Of a DNA stretch of 43,096 nucleotides, positions 22,729-31,867 are shown piece by piece. The stretch covers positions 1 to 43,096 of the forward strand of contig JBGVIT010000037.1 of NCBI GenBank assembly GCA_045128915.1, in the 5' to 3' direction. The notes under the pieces were generated by a model. The model did not search any database. It was not told the DNA's origin and saw only the letters and a program-made list of their open reading frames with translations. A program made the position numbers and the translations under genes. Numbering within the stretch: the first letter of the stretch is position 1; every line of letters begins with the position of its first letter. This DNA is from RGIG9115 sp045128915 (GTDB lineage: Bacteria > Bacillota > Clostridia > UBA1381).

Positions 22729-23709
22729 ATGAAACTATCACATCAGAAACTTAAAATGATGTATCTGGCAAAGATACTTATGGAACAGACCGACGAGGAG
22801 CACACAATTACTGTGCCTGAAATGATTGCCGAGCTTTCAAAGCTTGGCATTTCTGCCGAGCGTAAAAGTATTTATGATGACCTTGAATATCTGCAGTTAT
22901 TCGGCCTTGATATTTGCTCAAACAAGACTCGTACAACCAATTACTACATAGCAAGTCGAGATTTTGAATTGCCTGAGCTTAAACTGCTTGTAGATAGCGT
23001 GCAGGCATCGAAGTTTATTACCCGTAAAAAGAGTATGGAGCTTATTTCAAAGATTGAAAAGCTCACAAGTCACGAGAATGCGAAAAAGCTGCAAAGACAA
23101 GTGTTTATTACCAATCGTGTAAAGACAGTCAATGAGCAGATTTACTACAATGTCGATAAAATCCACGAGGCTATTGCGGCAAACAAGCAGATTACTTTTA
23201 AGTATTTCAACCTTGATGTGAATAAGAAAAAGGTATACCGTAAAGATGGTGGTCTATATACAGAATCACCTGTTTCGCTTACTTGGGATGACGAAAATTA
23301 TTACCTCATTACATACAAAGAAAAATACGACAGCTACACCCACTACCGTGTTGATAAAATGGAAATGATTGAACTTACCGAGAATGACAGAGTTCTTTCG
23401 GATAAACCATTTGATTTGTCAAACTATTCAAAGTCGATGTTCCAGATGTTCAGTGGCGAAGAAACTGATGTTTCTATCGAGTTTGATAATGAACTTGTAG
23501 GTGTTGTGTTTGACAGATTCGGCACAGATATTCCAATCGTCAAAAAAGATGAAAACCATTTCATCTGCCACGTAAAAGTTGCAGTCAGCCCACACTTCCT
23601 TTCCTGGATTATGAGCTTTGGCAAACAGGCAAAGATTATCTCACCAGATTATGTGGTTGAAGAAATGTATCAGCTCGCCAGAGATATAACAGAAATTTAT
23701 GAAAAATAG
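22729..23709 (+). CDS. WYL-domain transcriptional regulator
   Basis: A 326-aa one-component regulator. The N-terminal winged-helix (residues 1-65, TVPEMIAELSKLGISAERKSIYDDLEYL) is of the DeoR/HTH_11 type, followed by the WYL domain (about 145-230, with ITFKYFNL, SPVSLTWDDENYYLITYKE and HYRVDKM) and a C-terminal WCX-like extension. WYL proteins bind nucleotides or oligonucleotides and often control defence islands. ATG 22729 is preceded by GGGAGAG at 22716-22722; ATG 22714 lies at that site. A strong terminator follows. Because the LlaJI-type operon begins 1.6 kb downstream, a regulatory link is possible but unproven. Confidence 0.92.
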   Translation: MKLSHQKLKMMYLAKILMEQTDEEHTITVPEMIAELSKLGISAERKSIYDDLEYLQLFGLDICSNKTRTTNYYIASRDFELPELKLLVDSVQASKFITRKKSMELISKIEKLTSHENAKKLQRQVFITNRVKTVNEQIYYNVDKIHEAIAANKQITFKYFNLDVNKKKVYRKDGGLYTESPVSLTWDDENYYLITYKEKYDSYTHYRVDKMEMIELTENDRVLSDKPFDLSNYSKSMFQMFSGEETDVSIEFDNELVGVVFDRFGTDIPIVKKDENHFICHVKVAVSPHFLSWIMSFGKQAKIISPDYVVEEMYQLARDITEIYEK

Positions 23710-23723
23710 AAAAATCCTGCTTG

Positions 23724-23754
23724 TGAGTGTCCGTATTTACGGACACTCGTTTTT
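23724..23754 (+). terminator. Terminator of the WYL gene
   Basis: GAGTGTCCGTA pairs perfectly with TACGGACACTC, then GTTTTTG. Confidence 0.93.
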
Positions 23755-23790
23755 GTATAATAGAAGTATCAAAAGAAAGTAGGTGTGTAT

Positions 23791-24393
23791 ATGTTTTATT
23801 ACAGTAATGAATCTAAAGCCAAAGTTGTTCACTACGAAGGGTGTCATCATTTAAAAAATATCAAAGCAGAAAATTTAATGAGTTTTGATAATATCAATGA
23901 TGTTCGTAAGAGTGAATACAGAATTTGTTCTTGTTGCTCTCCTATAGTTGAACATTTGAGGAATGAGCAAGCAGAACTTGAAAAATATTGTTCGGAGAAT
24001 TGGTTGTTATATTTCATATATAAAGGAAATTTACATATAAGAACCCACCATAGTAAGTGGAAAGTACTTATTTCTAATGACAAGAATAGGCTGGAATTAC
24101 ATCATCAAAATAGCTATGAAAAAGAACATGAGAATTCTGTGCCTGGCTATCATAAACAAAGTCATTCGTCGAACTCAATATTAGGATATATGGAATATAT
24201 AAACGAACATGAGTATTATAGAATGCTGAATCCGTTGCATATTGTCACAAAAAAAGCACCACCGAAGAAAGGGACTAGACGATATAGAGGCCAGCAGAAA
24301 GCCATGGCGAGAAAAGAACGCAAAAGACAAATCTGGAATGTGCTTAATTTGATAGATAGTCTATCTGCGGGCGCTTGTGTCGCTCAAGCGTAG
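23791..24393 (+). CDS. Hypothetical protein with N-terminal Cys/His cluster
   Basis: A 200-aa protein I cannot assign. The N-terminus has a possible metal site: VVHYEGCHHLKNI and YRICSCCSP (residues about 12-50), the spacing of a small Cys/His knuckle. The middle is rich in His and Tyr; the C-terminal 40 residues (KKAPPKKGTRRYRGQQKAMARKERKR) are highly basic, suitable for nucleic-acid binding. AGGTG lies 5-10 bases before ATG 23791. It has its own gap after the WYL terminator and is followed by a small membrane peptide and a SIMPL gene. Confidence 0.7.
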   Translation: MFYYSNESKAKVVHYEGCHHLKNIKAENLMSFDNINDVRKSEYRICSCCSPIVEHLRNEQAELEKYCSENWLLYFIYKGNLHIRTHHSKWKVLISNDKNRLELHHQNSYEKEHENSVPGYHKQSHSSNSILGYMEYINEHEYYRMLNPLHIVTKKAPPKKGTRRYRGQQKAMARKERKRQIWNVLNLIDSLSAGACVAQA

Positions 24394-24406
24394 GAGGTGT
24401 GTAGCT

Positions 24407-24493
24407 ATGAAATTTGCAATTTGTTCATTGGTTCTTTCGGTTATTACGCTTATATTAACGGCAACGAATTTTATATTAACACTATTAAAATAA
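24407..24493 (+). CDS. 28-aa hydrophobic membrane peptide
   Basis: MKFAICSLVLSVITLILTATNFILTLLK with a strong AGGAGG at 24392-24397, 9 bases upstream. It is a single transmembrane helix with basic ends. Small hydrophobic peptides like this include type I toxins, but no antisense RNA gene was recognised. It lies between the hypothetical gene and the SIMPL gene. The strong ribosome binding site makes it likely to be translated. Confidence 0.6.
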   Translation: MKFAICSLVLSVITLILTATNFILTLLK

Positions 24494-24509
24494 TTTGGAG
24501 GGTATGAAA

Positions 24510-25127
24510 ATGGGAAAAATCAAAATTAATGGTAGTGCAAAAAAAGAATTTAAGGCAGATGTTATGATGGTAGACATTTCAATATCTACAGCAGGCGAAA
24601 CATCTGCGTCTGCGATCAACAAAGGTAAAAAGGAAACTGAAAAAGTATTACAACTTTTAGTGGATTTGGGATTTGACCTTTCAAAAGTATCAATGGAAAA
24701 GGATCATGTATCAAATCCAAGTCGTTATGATGACGACAAATGCTACCACTTTGAAAAAGAAATATCGTTTACTTCTTCTGCAAATCTTGCTTTGCTGGAA
24801 AGTGTTTCTGATGGGCTCATAAAAAATGAAATCAATGCAACTTATGATGAAACTTTTTACTTATCCAATATTGAGTCTGCGAAAAAATCAGTATTGCAGG
24901 AGGCATTGTTAGATTCTAAAAAGAAAGCTGAAATAATTGCAGAAACTTTAGGGCAAAAAGTCGTTGGAATAGAAAGTGCAAAATGTGATGAATACGAAGA
25001 AGAGGATTTAGAAGAAAAGGTTCATTATTTAAGGGAAATGCCTGCAGGAACTTCGTTAGCATCTATGCTTTCGCCAGATACAATATCAGTAGATAAAAGT
25101 ATAGATGTTACATGGAATATTGAGTAA
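24510..25127 (+). CDS. SIMPL-domain (DUF541) protein
   Basis: A 205-aa SIMPL-family protein: it begins KINGSAKKEFKADVMMVDISIS, then AINKGKKETEKVLQLLVDLGFD and an acidic helical C-terminus. SIMPL proteins are usually exported or membrane-attached, but no signal peptide is visible here, so this one is probably cytoplasmic. The function of the family is not known. ATG 24510 is preceded by GGAGG at 24497-24501; ATG 24504 is too close to it. A hairpin terminator follows. Confidence 0.85.
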   Translation: MGKIKINGSAKKEFKADVMMVDISISTAGETSASAINKGKKETEKVLQLLVDLGFDLSKVSMEKDHVSNPSRYDDDKCYHFEKEISFTSSANLALLESVSDGLIKNEINATYDETFYLSNIESAKKSVLQEALLDSKKKAEIIAETLGQKVVGIESAKCDEYEEEDLEEKVHYLREMPAGTSLASMLSPDTISVDKSIDVTWNIE

Positions 25128-25132
25128 AAATT

Positions 25133-25165
25133 ACCTCCGTGAGCAATGTCGCTTACGGAGGTTTT
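25133..25165 (+). terminator. Terminator of the SIMPL gene
   Basis: ACCTCCGT(GAGC) and (GCTT)ACGGAGGT form a 12-bp stem with one mismatch, followed by TTTT. Confidence 0.85.
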
Positions 25166-25210
25166 CGGCGTTTTTGATTTTTGACATTTAAAGATGGGAA
25201 ATTACAAAAA

Positions 25211-25275
25211 AACACTATCAAATACCACGAAATATAACGAAAACTATTGAAATTTGAAATATATAGTGTTATAAT
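25211..25275 (+). promoter_or_regulatory. Promoter and operator-like repeat of the defence operon
   Basis: TTGAAA at 25247-25252, 17-base spacer, TATAAT at 25270-25275 with an upstream TG. The 8-bp inverted repeat AACACTAT (25211-25218) and ATAGTGTT (25263-25270) brackets the -35 and overlaps the -10, a layout that suits a repressor such as the adjacent HTH protein or methylation-dependent control as described for LlaJI. Confidence 0.65.
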
Positions 25276-25315
25276 ATATAATGTATTTTTGTAAATAAAA
25301 TTTGAGGTGAATTTC

Positions 25316-25504
25316 ATGTCAGAAATATTGATGGACAATTGGATTGGAATCGAAGAAGCAGCTAACTATTTAGGTGTTACCAAAGAGACTATCCGCAATT
25401 GGATTAAAAAGACCGATATCCCTGCCCACAAGATAGGTAAGCTATGGAAGTTTAAGGCTTCAGAACTTGATGCTTGGGTAAAAAGCGGAAAAAGTGCTAT
25501 TTAG
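25316..25504 (+). CDS. HTH protein leading the LlaJI-type operon
   Basis: A 62-aa HTH_17/excisionase-like DNA-binding protein: WIGIEEAANYLGVTKETIRNWIKK followed by a wing KIGKLWKFKASELDAWVKSG. Start ATG 25316 lies 6 bases after GAGGTG (25304-25309). It is 13 bases upstream of the first methyltransferase, so it likely belongs to that operon. Small HTH proteins at the head of restriction-modification operons often time expression of the nuclease; autoregulation via the AACACTAT repeat is a hypothesis. Confidence 0.87.
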   Translation: MSEILMDNWIGIEEAANYLGVTKETIRNWIKKTDIPAHKIGKLWKFKASELDAWVKSGKSAI

Positions 25505-25517
25505 TTAGAGGTGCGTT

Positions 25518-26723
25518 ATGAGTAGATATACATTTATAGATTTATTTGCTGGTTGTGGCGGACTGAGCGAAGGCTTTTATAAGCAAGATTTCAAGGCTTT
25601 AGCCCATGTTGAAATTGATCATACAGCTTGCAAGACTTTAAAGACCAGAATGAAATATTATGGTTATACATCAGTTGATAAGGATGTTCTTGAATTAGAT
25701 ATAACAAGAGACGATGTCATTGAGTGTATTAACAATGCCGTTAATAACAAAGAAGTTGATGTTATTATAGGTGGTCCTCCTTGTCAAAGCTTTTCAAGTC
25801 TTGGAAGAGCCAAAGACGAAAATGGAATGAAAAATGATCCGCGAAACTATCTTTTTGAAAGTTATGTAAAGATATTAAATCATTATAAGCCGAAATTCTT
25901 TGTGTTTGAAAACGTGACTGGAATCCTTACTGCTAAAATAAATAATAAACACATAATCAATACAATTATTGAAAAACTTTCTGAAGAATATAAGGTTACT
26001 ACCAAACCTAATGTTCATGTTTTAAATTCTGCTAATTACGGAGTTCCACAAATCAGAAAAAGAGTTATTTTGATTGGTGTAAGAAAAGATATAAATATTG
26101 ATGTAGAAGATGTATACAACAGTATAATAAAAACACATTATGATCCTGAAATGTCTGAAACTGAAAAAATTGGATTGAAAAAATATGTCACTGTAAAAGA
26201 TGCTATAGAAGAATTACCTGCGTTGTTGCCTGGTGAAGGTGAGAAGAAAATTGCTTTTAAATACAAAAAAAATAATGCTTTTTTGAAAAGAATCGCATCT
26301 AAAAAAAATATATTACTTGATCATGTTGCACGCAATCATAACGAAACGGACATTGAAAGATATCGCGAAATGAGCAAGAATCACTGGACATTCCAGGAGT
26401 TGCTCGAAAACAGAAAAGATCTGCAACATGAAAAACAACGAGTATTTGGAAACAGTTACACAGTTCAGTGGTGGGATTTACCGTCTAAAACAATCATTGC
26501 TCATCTTTATAAGGACGGAAACCAATTTATTCATCCTGATTACAAGCAAGCGCGTACTTTAACTGTGCGTGAAGTTGCAAGATTACAATCGTTTCCTGAT
26601 GATTTTGTTTTCGAGGGATCACGAACAGATCAATATAAACAAATAGGTAATGCTGTTCCTCCTTTGTTGGCTGAAGCTATTGCTAAAGCTATAAAAGAGA
26701 AGCTGGAGCAGCTTGAGGAGTAA
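25518..26723 (+). CDS. DNA (cytosine-5) methyltransferase 1 of the LlaJI-type operon
   Basis: Transfers a methyl group from SAM to C5 of cytosine in duplex DNA. Motif I is FIDLFAGCGGLSEGF (residues 6-20); motif IV GGPPCQSFS has catalytic Cys89; motif VI is FENVTG; motif VIII NSANYGVPQIRKRV; motif X QIGNAVPPLLAEAIAKAI closes the protein. The variable target-recognition region lies at about 220-330. Length 401 aa is normal. GAGGTG before ATG 25518. It is followed by a second methyltransferase, as in LlaJI, where two enzymes methylate opposite strands of an asymmetric site. Which site is recognised here is unknown. Confidence 0.96.
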   Translation: MSRYTFIDLFAGCGGLSEGFYKQDFKALAHVEIDHTACKTLKTRMKYYGYTSVDKDVLELDITRDDVIECINNAVNNKEVDVIIGGPPCQSFSSLGRAKDENGMKNDPRNYLFESYVKILNHYKPKFFVFENVTGILTAKINNKHIINTIIEKLSEEYKVTTKPNVHVLNSANYGVPQIRKRVILIGVRKDINIDVEDVYNSIIKTHYDPEMSETEKIGLKKYVTVKDAIEELPALLPGEGEKKIAFKYKKNNAFLKRIASKKNILLDHVARNHNETDIERYREMSKNHWTFQELLENRKDLQHEKQRVFGNSYTVQWWDLPSKTIIAHLYKDGNQFIHPDYKQARTLTVREVARLQSFPDDFVFEGSRTDQYKQIGNAVPPLLAEAIAKAIKEKLEQLEE

Positions 26724-26727
26724 ACAT

Positions 26728-28239
26728 ATGATATTCAAAACAGTTACAGAATTAGACAATAAAACCGATAAAAGCTTTTTTATTGAGCTTATCAGTGTAT
26801 ATATAAGACTGGTTCAGGTTTATTGTGAAAAGTATAATATTGTTTTTTCTTCTGATTCAGATGAAAAGTCTGTTATAAAAGAGATGACTGAAATTGGTGT
26901 TATTTCTTCTGCAAATGACATTAGTGTTTTGCGTAGCACCTTAAAAGAGCTATATAACGATTTCTACGCTGCTGTAGGTGTGGCATTAGAAAACAAAAAA
27001 GAAATCGAACCATATATCGAAAAACTTAATAACTCAAGAAGAAAAACTTTGCAAAAAAAGAGCAAAGATAAGAAACCTAAGCTTGTTGACTTTTTCTGCG
27101 GTGCCGGTGGATTAAGTTTGGGCTTTGTGCAGGAAGGGTTCAATGTGGTTCTTGCAAACGACATTGAGGATGTTTGTATTCAGACTTATAGATATAATCA
27201 TCCTGAACTTCCGTCAGATAAAGTAATACAAGGAGATATCAGACAGATTGTAGAAAACATTGAAGCTTATGTTGATAATGATGTTGATATTGTGGTTGGC
27301 GGTCCTCCTTGCCAGGGTTTCAGCGAAGCAAATCGTCAGAGAATTATCGATGATCCGAGAAATAAGTTGTATAAGTTCTTTGTAAAGGCGGTTGAAAAAA
27401 TCGGTCCTAAAGTAGTTGTTATGGAAAATGTAAAAGGGATGCTTAAGGTTGCCGGACAGGTGGTTGAAGATTATCAAAATCTTCAAGTTCATAAAGACGG
27501 CAAGGTTTACAATTATAAAGTTGCTTACAAAATACTCAACTCACAGGATTTCTCTGTTGCACAGAGTAGAGAAAGACTGATTTATATTGCCGTGAGAAAT
27601 GATATAATGGAAACTCATTCCATAACACCTGAGACGATTTTTAAAGATATTGAGAAAAACTGCAAGAAGAATGAGTGCTACTATTTGAAAGATGCAATAG
27701 CTGACATCAAAGAATTGTCTGCACCACGAATAAAAAATTGCAACGAAATTGACAGCGATGAAACGGGTAAGAAAATAGATGTTAATGATTTTGAACAGCA
27801 TACAAACGGATATCTTAAAAAGATAAATTGTGGCAGAAATATTCCGTTTTTATTCAATCATAAGGCTAGATATTGCAGTGATGTGAATTATGAAATTTAT
27901 AAGCGCCTGAATCAGGGGGATGATGCGACTGATGAAAAAATAAAAGATATTATGCCTTATGCACATAGAAATCATTGCTTTAAGGATAAATACTTTAAAC
28001 TTGTTGCAGACAAACCGTGCAGAACAATAACAGCGCATTTAAGAATGGATTGTCACTCGCATATACACCCATATCAAGTTCGTAGCCTTACGCCACGTGA
28101 AGCAGCAAGGGTGCAATCATTCCCGGACGACTATCTCTTCCTTGGAGCTTATTTGAAAACTTATATGCAGATTGGTAATGCAGTTCCTACTATGATGGCA
28201 CGTGGTATTGCCAAAGTAATTAAAAAATATCTGATTTAG
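26728..28239 (+). CDS. DNA (cytosine-5) methyltransferase 2 with N-terminal helical extension
   Basis: A second C5 methyltransferase of 503 aa. The first ~115 residues form a helical extension ending in a Lys-rich linker, absent from the first enzyme. Motif I is LVDFFCGAGGLSLGF (119-133), motif IV GGPPCQGFS has catalytic Cys195, motif VI MENVKG, motif VIII DFSVAQSRERL, motif X QIGNAVPTMMARGIAKVI. ATG 26728 is 7 bases after TTGAGGAG. The long extension may bind DNA or a partner. The pair of methyltransferases together should protect the operon's restriction site. Confidence 0.95.
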   Translation: MIFKTVTELDNKTDKSFFIELISVYIRLVQVYCEKYNIVFSSDSDEKSVIKEMTEIGVISSANDISVLRSTLKELYNDFYAAVGVALENKKEIEPYIEKLNNSRRKTLQKKSKDKKPKLVDFFCGAGGLSLGFVQEGFNVVLANDIEDVCIQTYRYNHPELPSDKVIQGDIRQIVENIEAYVDNDVDIVVGGPPCQGFSEANRQRIIDDPRNKLYKFFVKAVEKIGPKVVVMENVKGMLKVAGQVVEDYQNLQVHKDGKVYNYKVAYKILNSQDFSVAQSRERLIYIAVRNDIMETHSITPETIFKDIEKNCKKNECYYLKDAIADIKELSAPRIKNCNEIDSDETGKKIDVNDFEQHTNGYLKKINCGRNIPFLFNHKARYCSDVNYEIYKRLNQGDDATDEKIKDIMPYAHRNHCFKDKYFKLVADKPCRTITAHLRMDCHSHIHPYQVRSLTPREAARVQSFPDDYLFLGAYLKTYMQIGNAVPTMMARGIAKVIKKYLI

Positions 28240-28252
28240 GAGGTGTGCCTTA

Positions 28253-28888
28253 ATGAAAGTTGTTCAATTTATTAAAAGAGTAAATAATACTGAACTTGGA
28301 AAAGGAGGCACAAATGAAACATATATATTAGTGCCTCAAGAAGCTACTGTTGATGATATTTTTGAGGAAAAGGATGTAGAAATCAATTTCGAAGACAAAA
28401 ATAGCGGTGGATTTGAAAAAATTCGTTTGACAATAGGCAGAGAAAAAAGAATAGTAGGTTTGGGACCGTTTTATCGTCGTCATAACGTATCTGCTGGTGA
28501 TTCTGTTATTATCGAGCGAAGAATTGATAATATGAACATATCGCATTTTTATATAGCTGTTCAGAAATATGACAATAATCTTGTTCTTCAGAAAACTAAA
28601 GAGGGTTTTGAAGTTCTTGATGAATCAAAAATCAGCATACTACCCGAAGGTGTAAAAGTTTTAGATAATGGTGAATTGAAACAAATGTCGTTGAACTTTC
28701 TTAAAATGTTTAGAAAGAATGTTAAATCGCCAAACGAAACAAAATCATATGAGGTATTTGTTGACGGAACTACTATTTCCGATTTTTACAAAAAGAACGA
28801 TATGATTGAAGTAATTATTGCGAATGCGGTTGCTCACATCAGAAAAATAGTTACATGGAAAAAATATGTTGTAGAGGTGAAAGAATAA
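28253..28888 (+). CDS. B3-like DNA-binding protein of the restriction operon
   Basis: A 211-aa protein in the restriction operon. The segment ELGKGGTNETYILVPQEAT, later RLTIGREKRIVGLGPFYRRHNVSAGDSVIIERR, follows the beta-barrel pattern of B3/EcoRII-N-like DNA-binding domains, which recognise specific sites in restriction enzymes. The C-terminal half (about 120-211) is helical-beta with no recognised motif. It ends overlapping the McrB-like start by 1 base. Its place between M2 and R1 suggests a specificity or target-recognition subunit; LlaJI itself is described with four genes, so this is an additional component. B3 assignment is an eye match only. Confidence 0.55.
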   Translation: MKVVQFIKRVNNTELGKGGTNETYILVPQEATVDDIFEEKDVEINFEDKNSGGFEKIRLTIGREKRIVGLGPFYRRHNVSAGDSVIIERRIDNMNISHFYIAVQKYDNNLVLQKTKEGFEVLDESKISILPEGVKVLDNGELKQMSLNFLKMFRKNVKSPNETKSYEVFVDGTTISDFYKKNDMIEVIIANAVAHIRKIVTWKKYVVEVKE

Positions 28889-30612
28889 TGAAAAAATTTA
28901 TTTTAATGATTGATTCTTTGATTAAAACGTTTTCTATCATTGAAGCAGGTAAAGATGTAACATTTACCTATGAAAATAAAGATGGTATAGAAGCTTTCGA
29001 AAAAGCAAGTAAAGGAGATATGATTTTAGGATATTTTGGAGAGCCAACTAAGCAGATTAAGTGCGTGTTTGAAGTTCAGGAAATCTCAACTATAACATCA
29101 TTAGTTTTAAACAAAAAGCTTGAAGTGTCCAATGGTTTTGAAGTGGACCCTTCTCTTGAGAACGAACTTACAGAAAAAACCCTTATAGAGATTTCTGATG
29201 AGAAATATGCAACCATATTTAATAATTTAATTCCTAAATCAGAAGATGCTGAAGAAAATGTTGATATTTTTGAAGGCTTTACACCGTGGTTAACATCTTT
29301 TGATAATCCTGATTACACTGGAAAAGAAAAGTATGATGGTTATCCAAGAGCTTTAGAACGACTTGTTGAATTCATGCTTGACAAAGACTTGATTTCGGAT
29401 GCAAATTTAAATGATAAAAATATTGAAAAGTACTTAAATTTCAAAAATGTATATGAGGCCTCGGAAGAAGTTAGAGAATATGACAAGACAAAATTGGCAT
29501 CTTCTGCTGGTATTGCTGCACTTAAGAAGTATATCAAATATGTTGAGTATCTGACATCATCAAAGCCTCAAACACAGTCAGAAGATTTTGATTATGAAAC
29601 AACACAAGGCGAAGGAATCAATAAGATTTTCTTTGGAACACCTGGATGTGGCAAATCATATCACATTGAATATGATATCCTTAAGCGTGATAAGGAAACC
29701 AGAAAATATAATCCTGATGAGTATGCAAAAGAAAACATTATACGTACGACATTCTATCAAGATTATTCTAACACCGATTTTGTTGGTCAGATTCTGCCTA
29801 AGATTGTCCGAGGCAAAAATGGAGAAAAAGATACAGTAGAGTATATTTTCAATCCGGGACCGTTTACCTTGGCTCTTATTAGGGCCATTAGCAATCCAAA
29901 TAAAAAGGTCGCTCTTGTTGTCGAAGAAATTAATCGTGGCAATGCACCTGCGATATTTGGGGATGTTTTCCAGCTTCTTGACAGAGATAAAAATGGTATT
30001 AGTGAATACGGTATTGTTAATGTAAGTGTGATGGATTATCTTAACGATTATGAATTCGAGGTAAATGGAGAAAAGAAAAGATACTTATTTAAAGAGATTA
30101 AGATTCCTGGCAATATGTATATCTTTGCAACTATGAACACAAGTGATCAGAACGTATATACATTAGATACCGCTTTTGTGCGCCGTTGGGATAAAGAAAA
30201 AATTAGGAATTCCTTTGCGGGTTGCAAATTAGCATCTCTTCCAGTTCCCGGCATGGAATCTTATACATGGAAAGAATTTGTTGAAGGAATCAACAAGTGC
30301 ATTGCTAATCATTTAGAAGATTTGCAGGTTAATGAAGATAAGCAGATTGGGGCTTTCTTTGTGAAAGAAAGCCTATTAAAGAACAAAAATGCCGAAGAAT
30401 TTGCGTATAAAGTGTTTGATTATCTTTGGAGCGATGTTGCTAAACTCGATCATGGTGTATTTTTCAATCCCTATGATACACTCGAAGACCTTATTATTGC
30501 ATTTAAAAATAAAGGTGTTGGAGTGTTTAAGACTGGTATATTTGAGGAAAAACAAAGCGCTTCTTCTCAAATAGAAGAACAAATGCAGGAAGATGATAGT
30601 AATGATCAGTGA
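28888..30612 (+). CDS. McrB-like AAA+ GTPase, LlaJI R1-type
   Basis: Motor subunit of a modification-linked restriction complex, 574 aa. The N-terminal region (about 1-70, with GDMILGYFGEPTKQIKCVFEV) looks like an EVE/PUA-type DNA-reader domain. The AAA+ core has Walker A GTPGCGKSY (250-258), Walker B VVEEINR (344-350), MNTSDQN (416-422) and AFVRRW (429-434), the McrB-type signature. Such proteins hydrolyse GTP and translocate on DNA to bring the nuclease together. ATG 28888 overlaps the previous stop and follows GAGGTG (28874-28879). It overlaps the nuclease gene by 11 bases, showing tight coupling. The LlaJI R1 assignment rests on this order and the motif set. Confidence 0.9.
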   Translation: MKKFILMIDSLIKTFSIIEAGKDVTFTYENKDGIEAFEKASKGDMILGYFGEPTKQIKCVFEVQEISTITSLVLNKKLEVSNGFEVDPSLENELTEKTLIEISDEKYATIFNNLIPKSEDAEENVDIFEGFTPWLTSFDNPDYTGKEKYDGYPRALERLVEFMLDKDLISDANLNDKNIEKYLNFKNVYEASEEVREYDKTKLASSAGIAALKKYIKYVEYLTSSKPQTQSEDFDYETTQGEGINKIFFGTPGCGKSYHIEYDILKRDKETRKYNPDEYAKENIIRTTFYQDYSNTDFVGQILPKIVRGKNGEKDTVEYIFNPGPFTLALIRAISNPNKKVALVVEEINRGNAPAIFGDVFQLLDRDKNGISEYGIVNVSVMDYLNDYEFEVNGEKKRYLFKEIKIPGNMYIFATMNTSDQNVYTLDTAFVRRWDKEKIRNSFAGCKLASLPVPGMESYTWKEFVEGINKCIANHLEDLQVNEDKQIGAFFVKESLLKNKNAEEFAYKVFDYLWSDVAKLDHGVFFNPYDTLEDLIIAFKNKGVGVFKTGIFEEKQSASSQIEEQMQEDDSNDQ

Positions 30613-31867
30613 TAAAAATATTATACTCCATCCCGTTACCAATGAAGAAAACAATGCTTTTGTTGGCCTTAAGATAAGAAACGGAGAAATTCATTTTCAT
30701 TATCCTGAATCTTATGCTTTATCATCAGTCGATGATAAAAAGGCGTTTCGCAGTGATGTGATAAATATTATTCGAACCATTTCATTGGCAAAAAGCAAAT
30801 CTTCGCAAAATAATCAAAGTAACTCAGGGGTTAATCAGAGTGAGCAATTTGCTATAATGTCATATCTCTGGATTATAAGAGACTATTTGTCCAATGGATT
30901 TTATCACAACACCGAGAAGATATATAAAATGAACGAAAAAGGTAAAGTTAATTGGAAGAAGACATTGGAAACACAGCCGATTATTTCAAACGGTAATATT
31001 ATTTATAATAATGTTGTGGTTGAAGTAAGAAATGATTGTGATGATGTCATTACTGAAGCTCATAAATGGTGTGTATATGACTCTGTACGTAAAATTGGCT
31101 GGCTTTTTGGGATAAGTGAAAAAAGTGTTTATGTGCCACAAGCTGCAGATTCAATAATAAGAAAATATATCAGGGCAATTAAAACGGAGTTAATGCGCAC
31201 ATTTGACGATGTTAAGAAAATGCGCCTTAACCATATGCTTAAGGTTCTTATAGGTGTTGATGATTCTGACAGAACAAAAGAAATTGTGTATGGGGTTGAC
31301 AAGTATCATTATGTGTATGAGCGCATGGTGGATTATGTATTCAGCAATATTACTGATATTACCAAATATAATCCGAATGCAAAATGGTATCTGAAAAAGA
31401 ACGATATGAATCCTACAGATGCATCTGCATTGAGACCGGATACGATCCGTCTTGAGCGGATTTCAGATGCAACAAGCAACGAGAAAGATGCATATATTCT
31501 GGATGCAAAATTCTATCGTTTTGGTACTACCAAAAATGAAAATGATTTACCAACAACCACATCTATACAAAAGCAGATAACATATGGAGACAACATCATT
31601 TGCAATTTGCGTGAAAAAGAAAATATCAGGAATGTATATAACGCATTCATTCTTCCGTACAACAAAAATAAAAATGATTTTGGCTATACAGAAGACCTTG
31701 AGTATATAGGTTATTCTGAAGCTAACTGGAGAAATGATGAGTTGAAGCACAGTCGCATTTGCGCTTTTCTGATGGACACCAAACATTTGATTTCAGTTTG
31801 GTCTAAAGGTAACTGTAAAGAAGATATTTCAAAACTAATTGACGAGATAGGAAATGCTGTGAAATGA
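30602..31867 (+). CDS. LlaJI-family restriction endonuclease subunit (R2, McrC-like partner)
   Basis: Nuclease partner of the McrB-like GTPase. At 421 aa it carries a PD-(D/E)xK core, P279-D280 (RPDTIRL) and D301-A-K303 (YILDAKFYRFG), followed by the conserved QITYGDNIICN and YNAFILPYN segments typical of the LlaJI restriction-endonuclease family. The N-terminal half contains an all-beta DNA- or partner-binding portion and a WCVYDSVRKIGWLFG motif. ATG 30602 is preceded by AGGAAG at 30587-30592; ATG 30593 is too close. It overlaps the methyltransferase 3 gene by 4 bases (ATGA). Recognition site is unknown; LlaJI itself cuts GACGC. Confidence 0.9.
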   Translation: MISDKNIILHPVTNEENNAFVGLKIRNGEIHFHYPESYALSSVDDKKAFRSDVINIIRTISLAKSKSSQNNQSNSGVNQSEQFAIMSYLWIIRDYLSNGFYHNTEKIYKMNEKGKVNWKKTLETQPIISNGNIIYNNVVVEVRNDCDDVITEAHKWCVYDSVRKIGWLFGISEKSVYVPQAADSIIRKYIRAIKTELMRTFDDVKKMRLNHMLKVLIGVDDSDRTKEIVYGVDKYHYVYERMVDYVFSNITDITKYNPNAKWYLKKNDMNPTDASALRPDTIRLERISDATSNEKDAYILDAKFYRFGTTKNENDLPTTTSIQKQITYGDNIICNLREKENIRNVYNAFILPYNKNKNDFGYTEDLEYIGYSEANWRNDELKHSRICAFLMDTKHLISVWSKGNCKEDISKLIDEIGNAVK

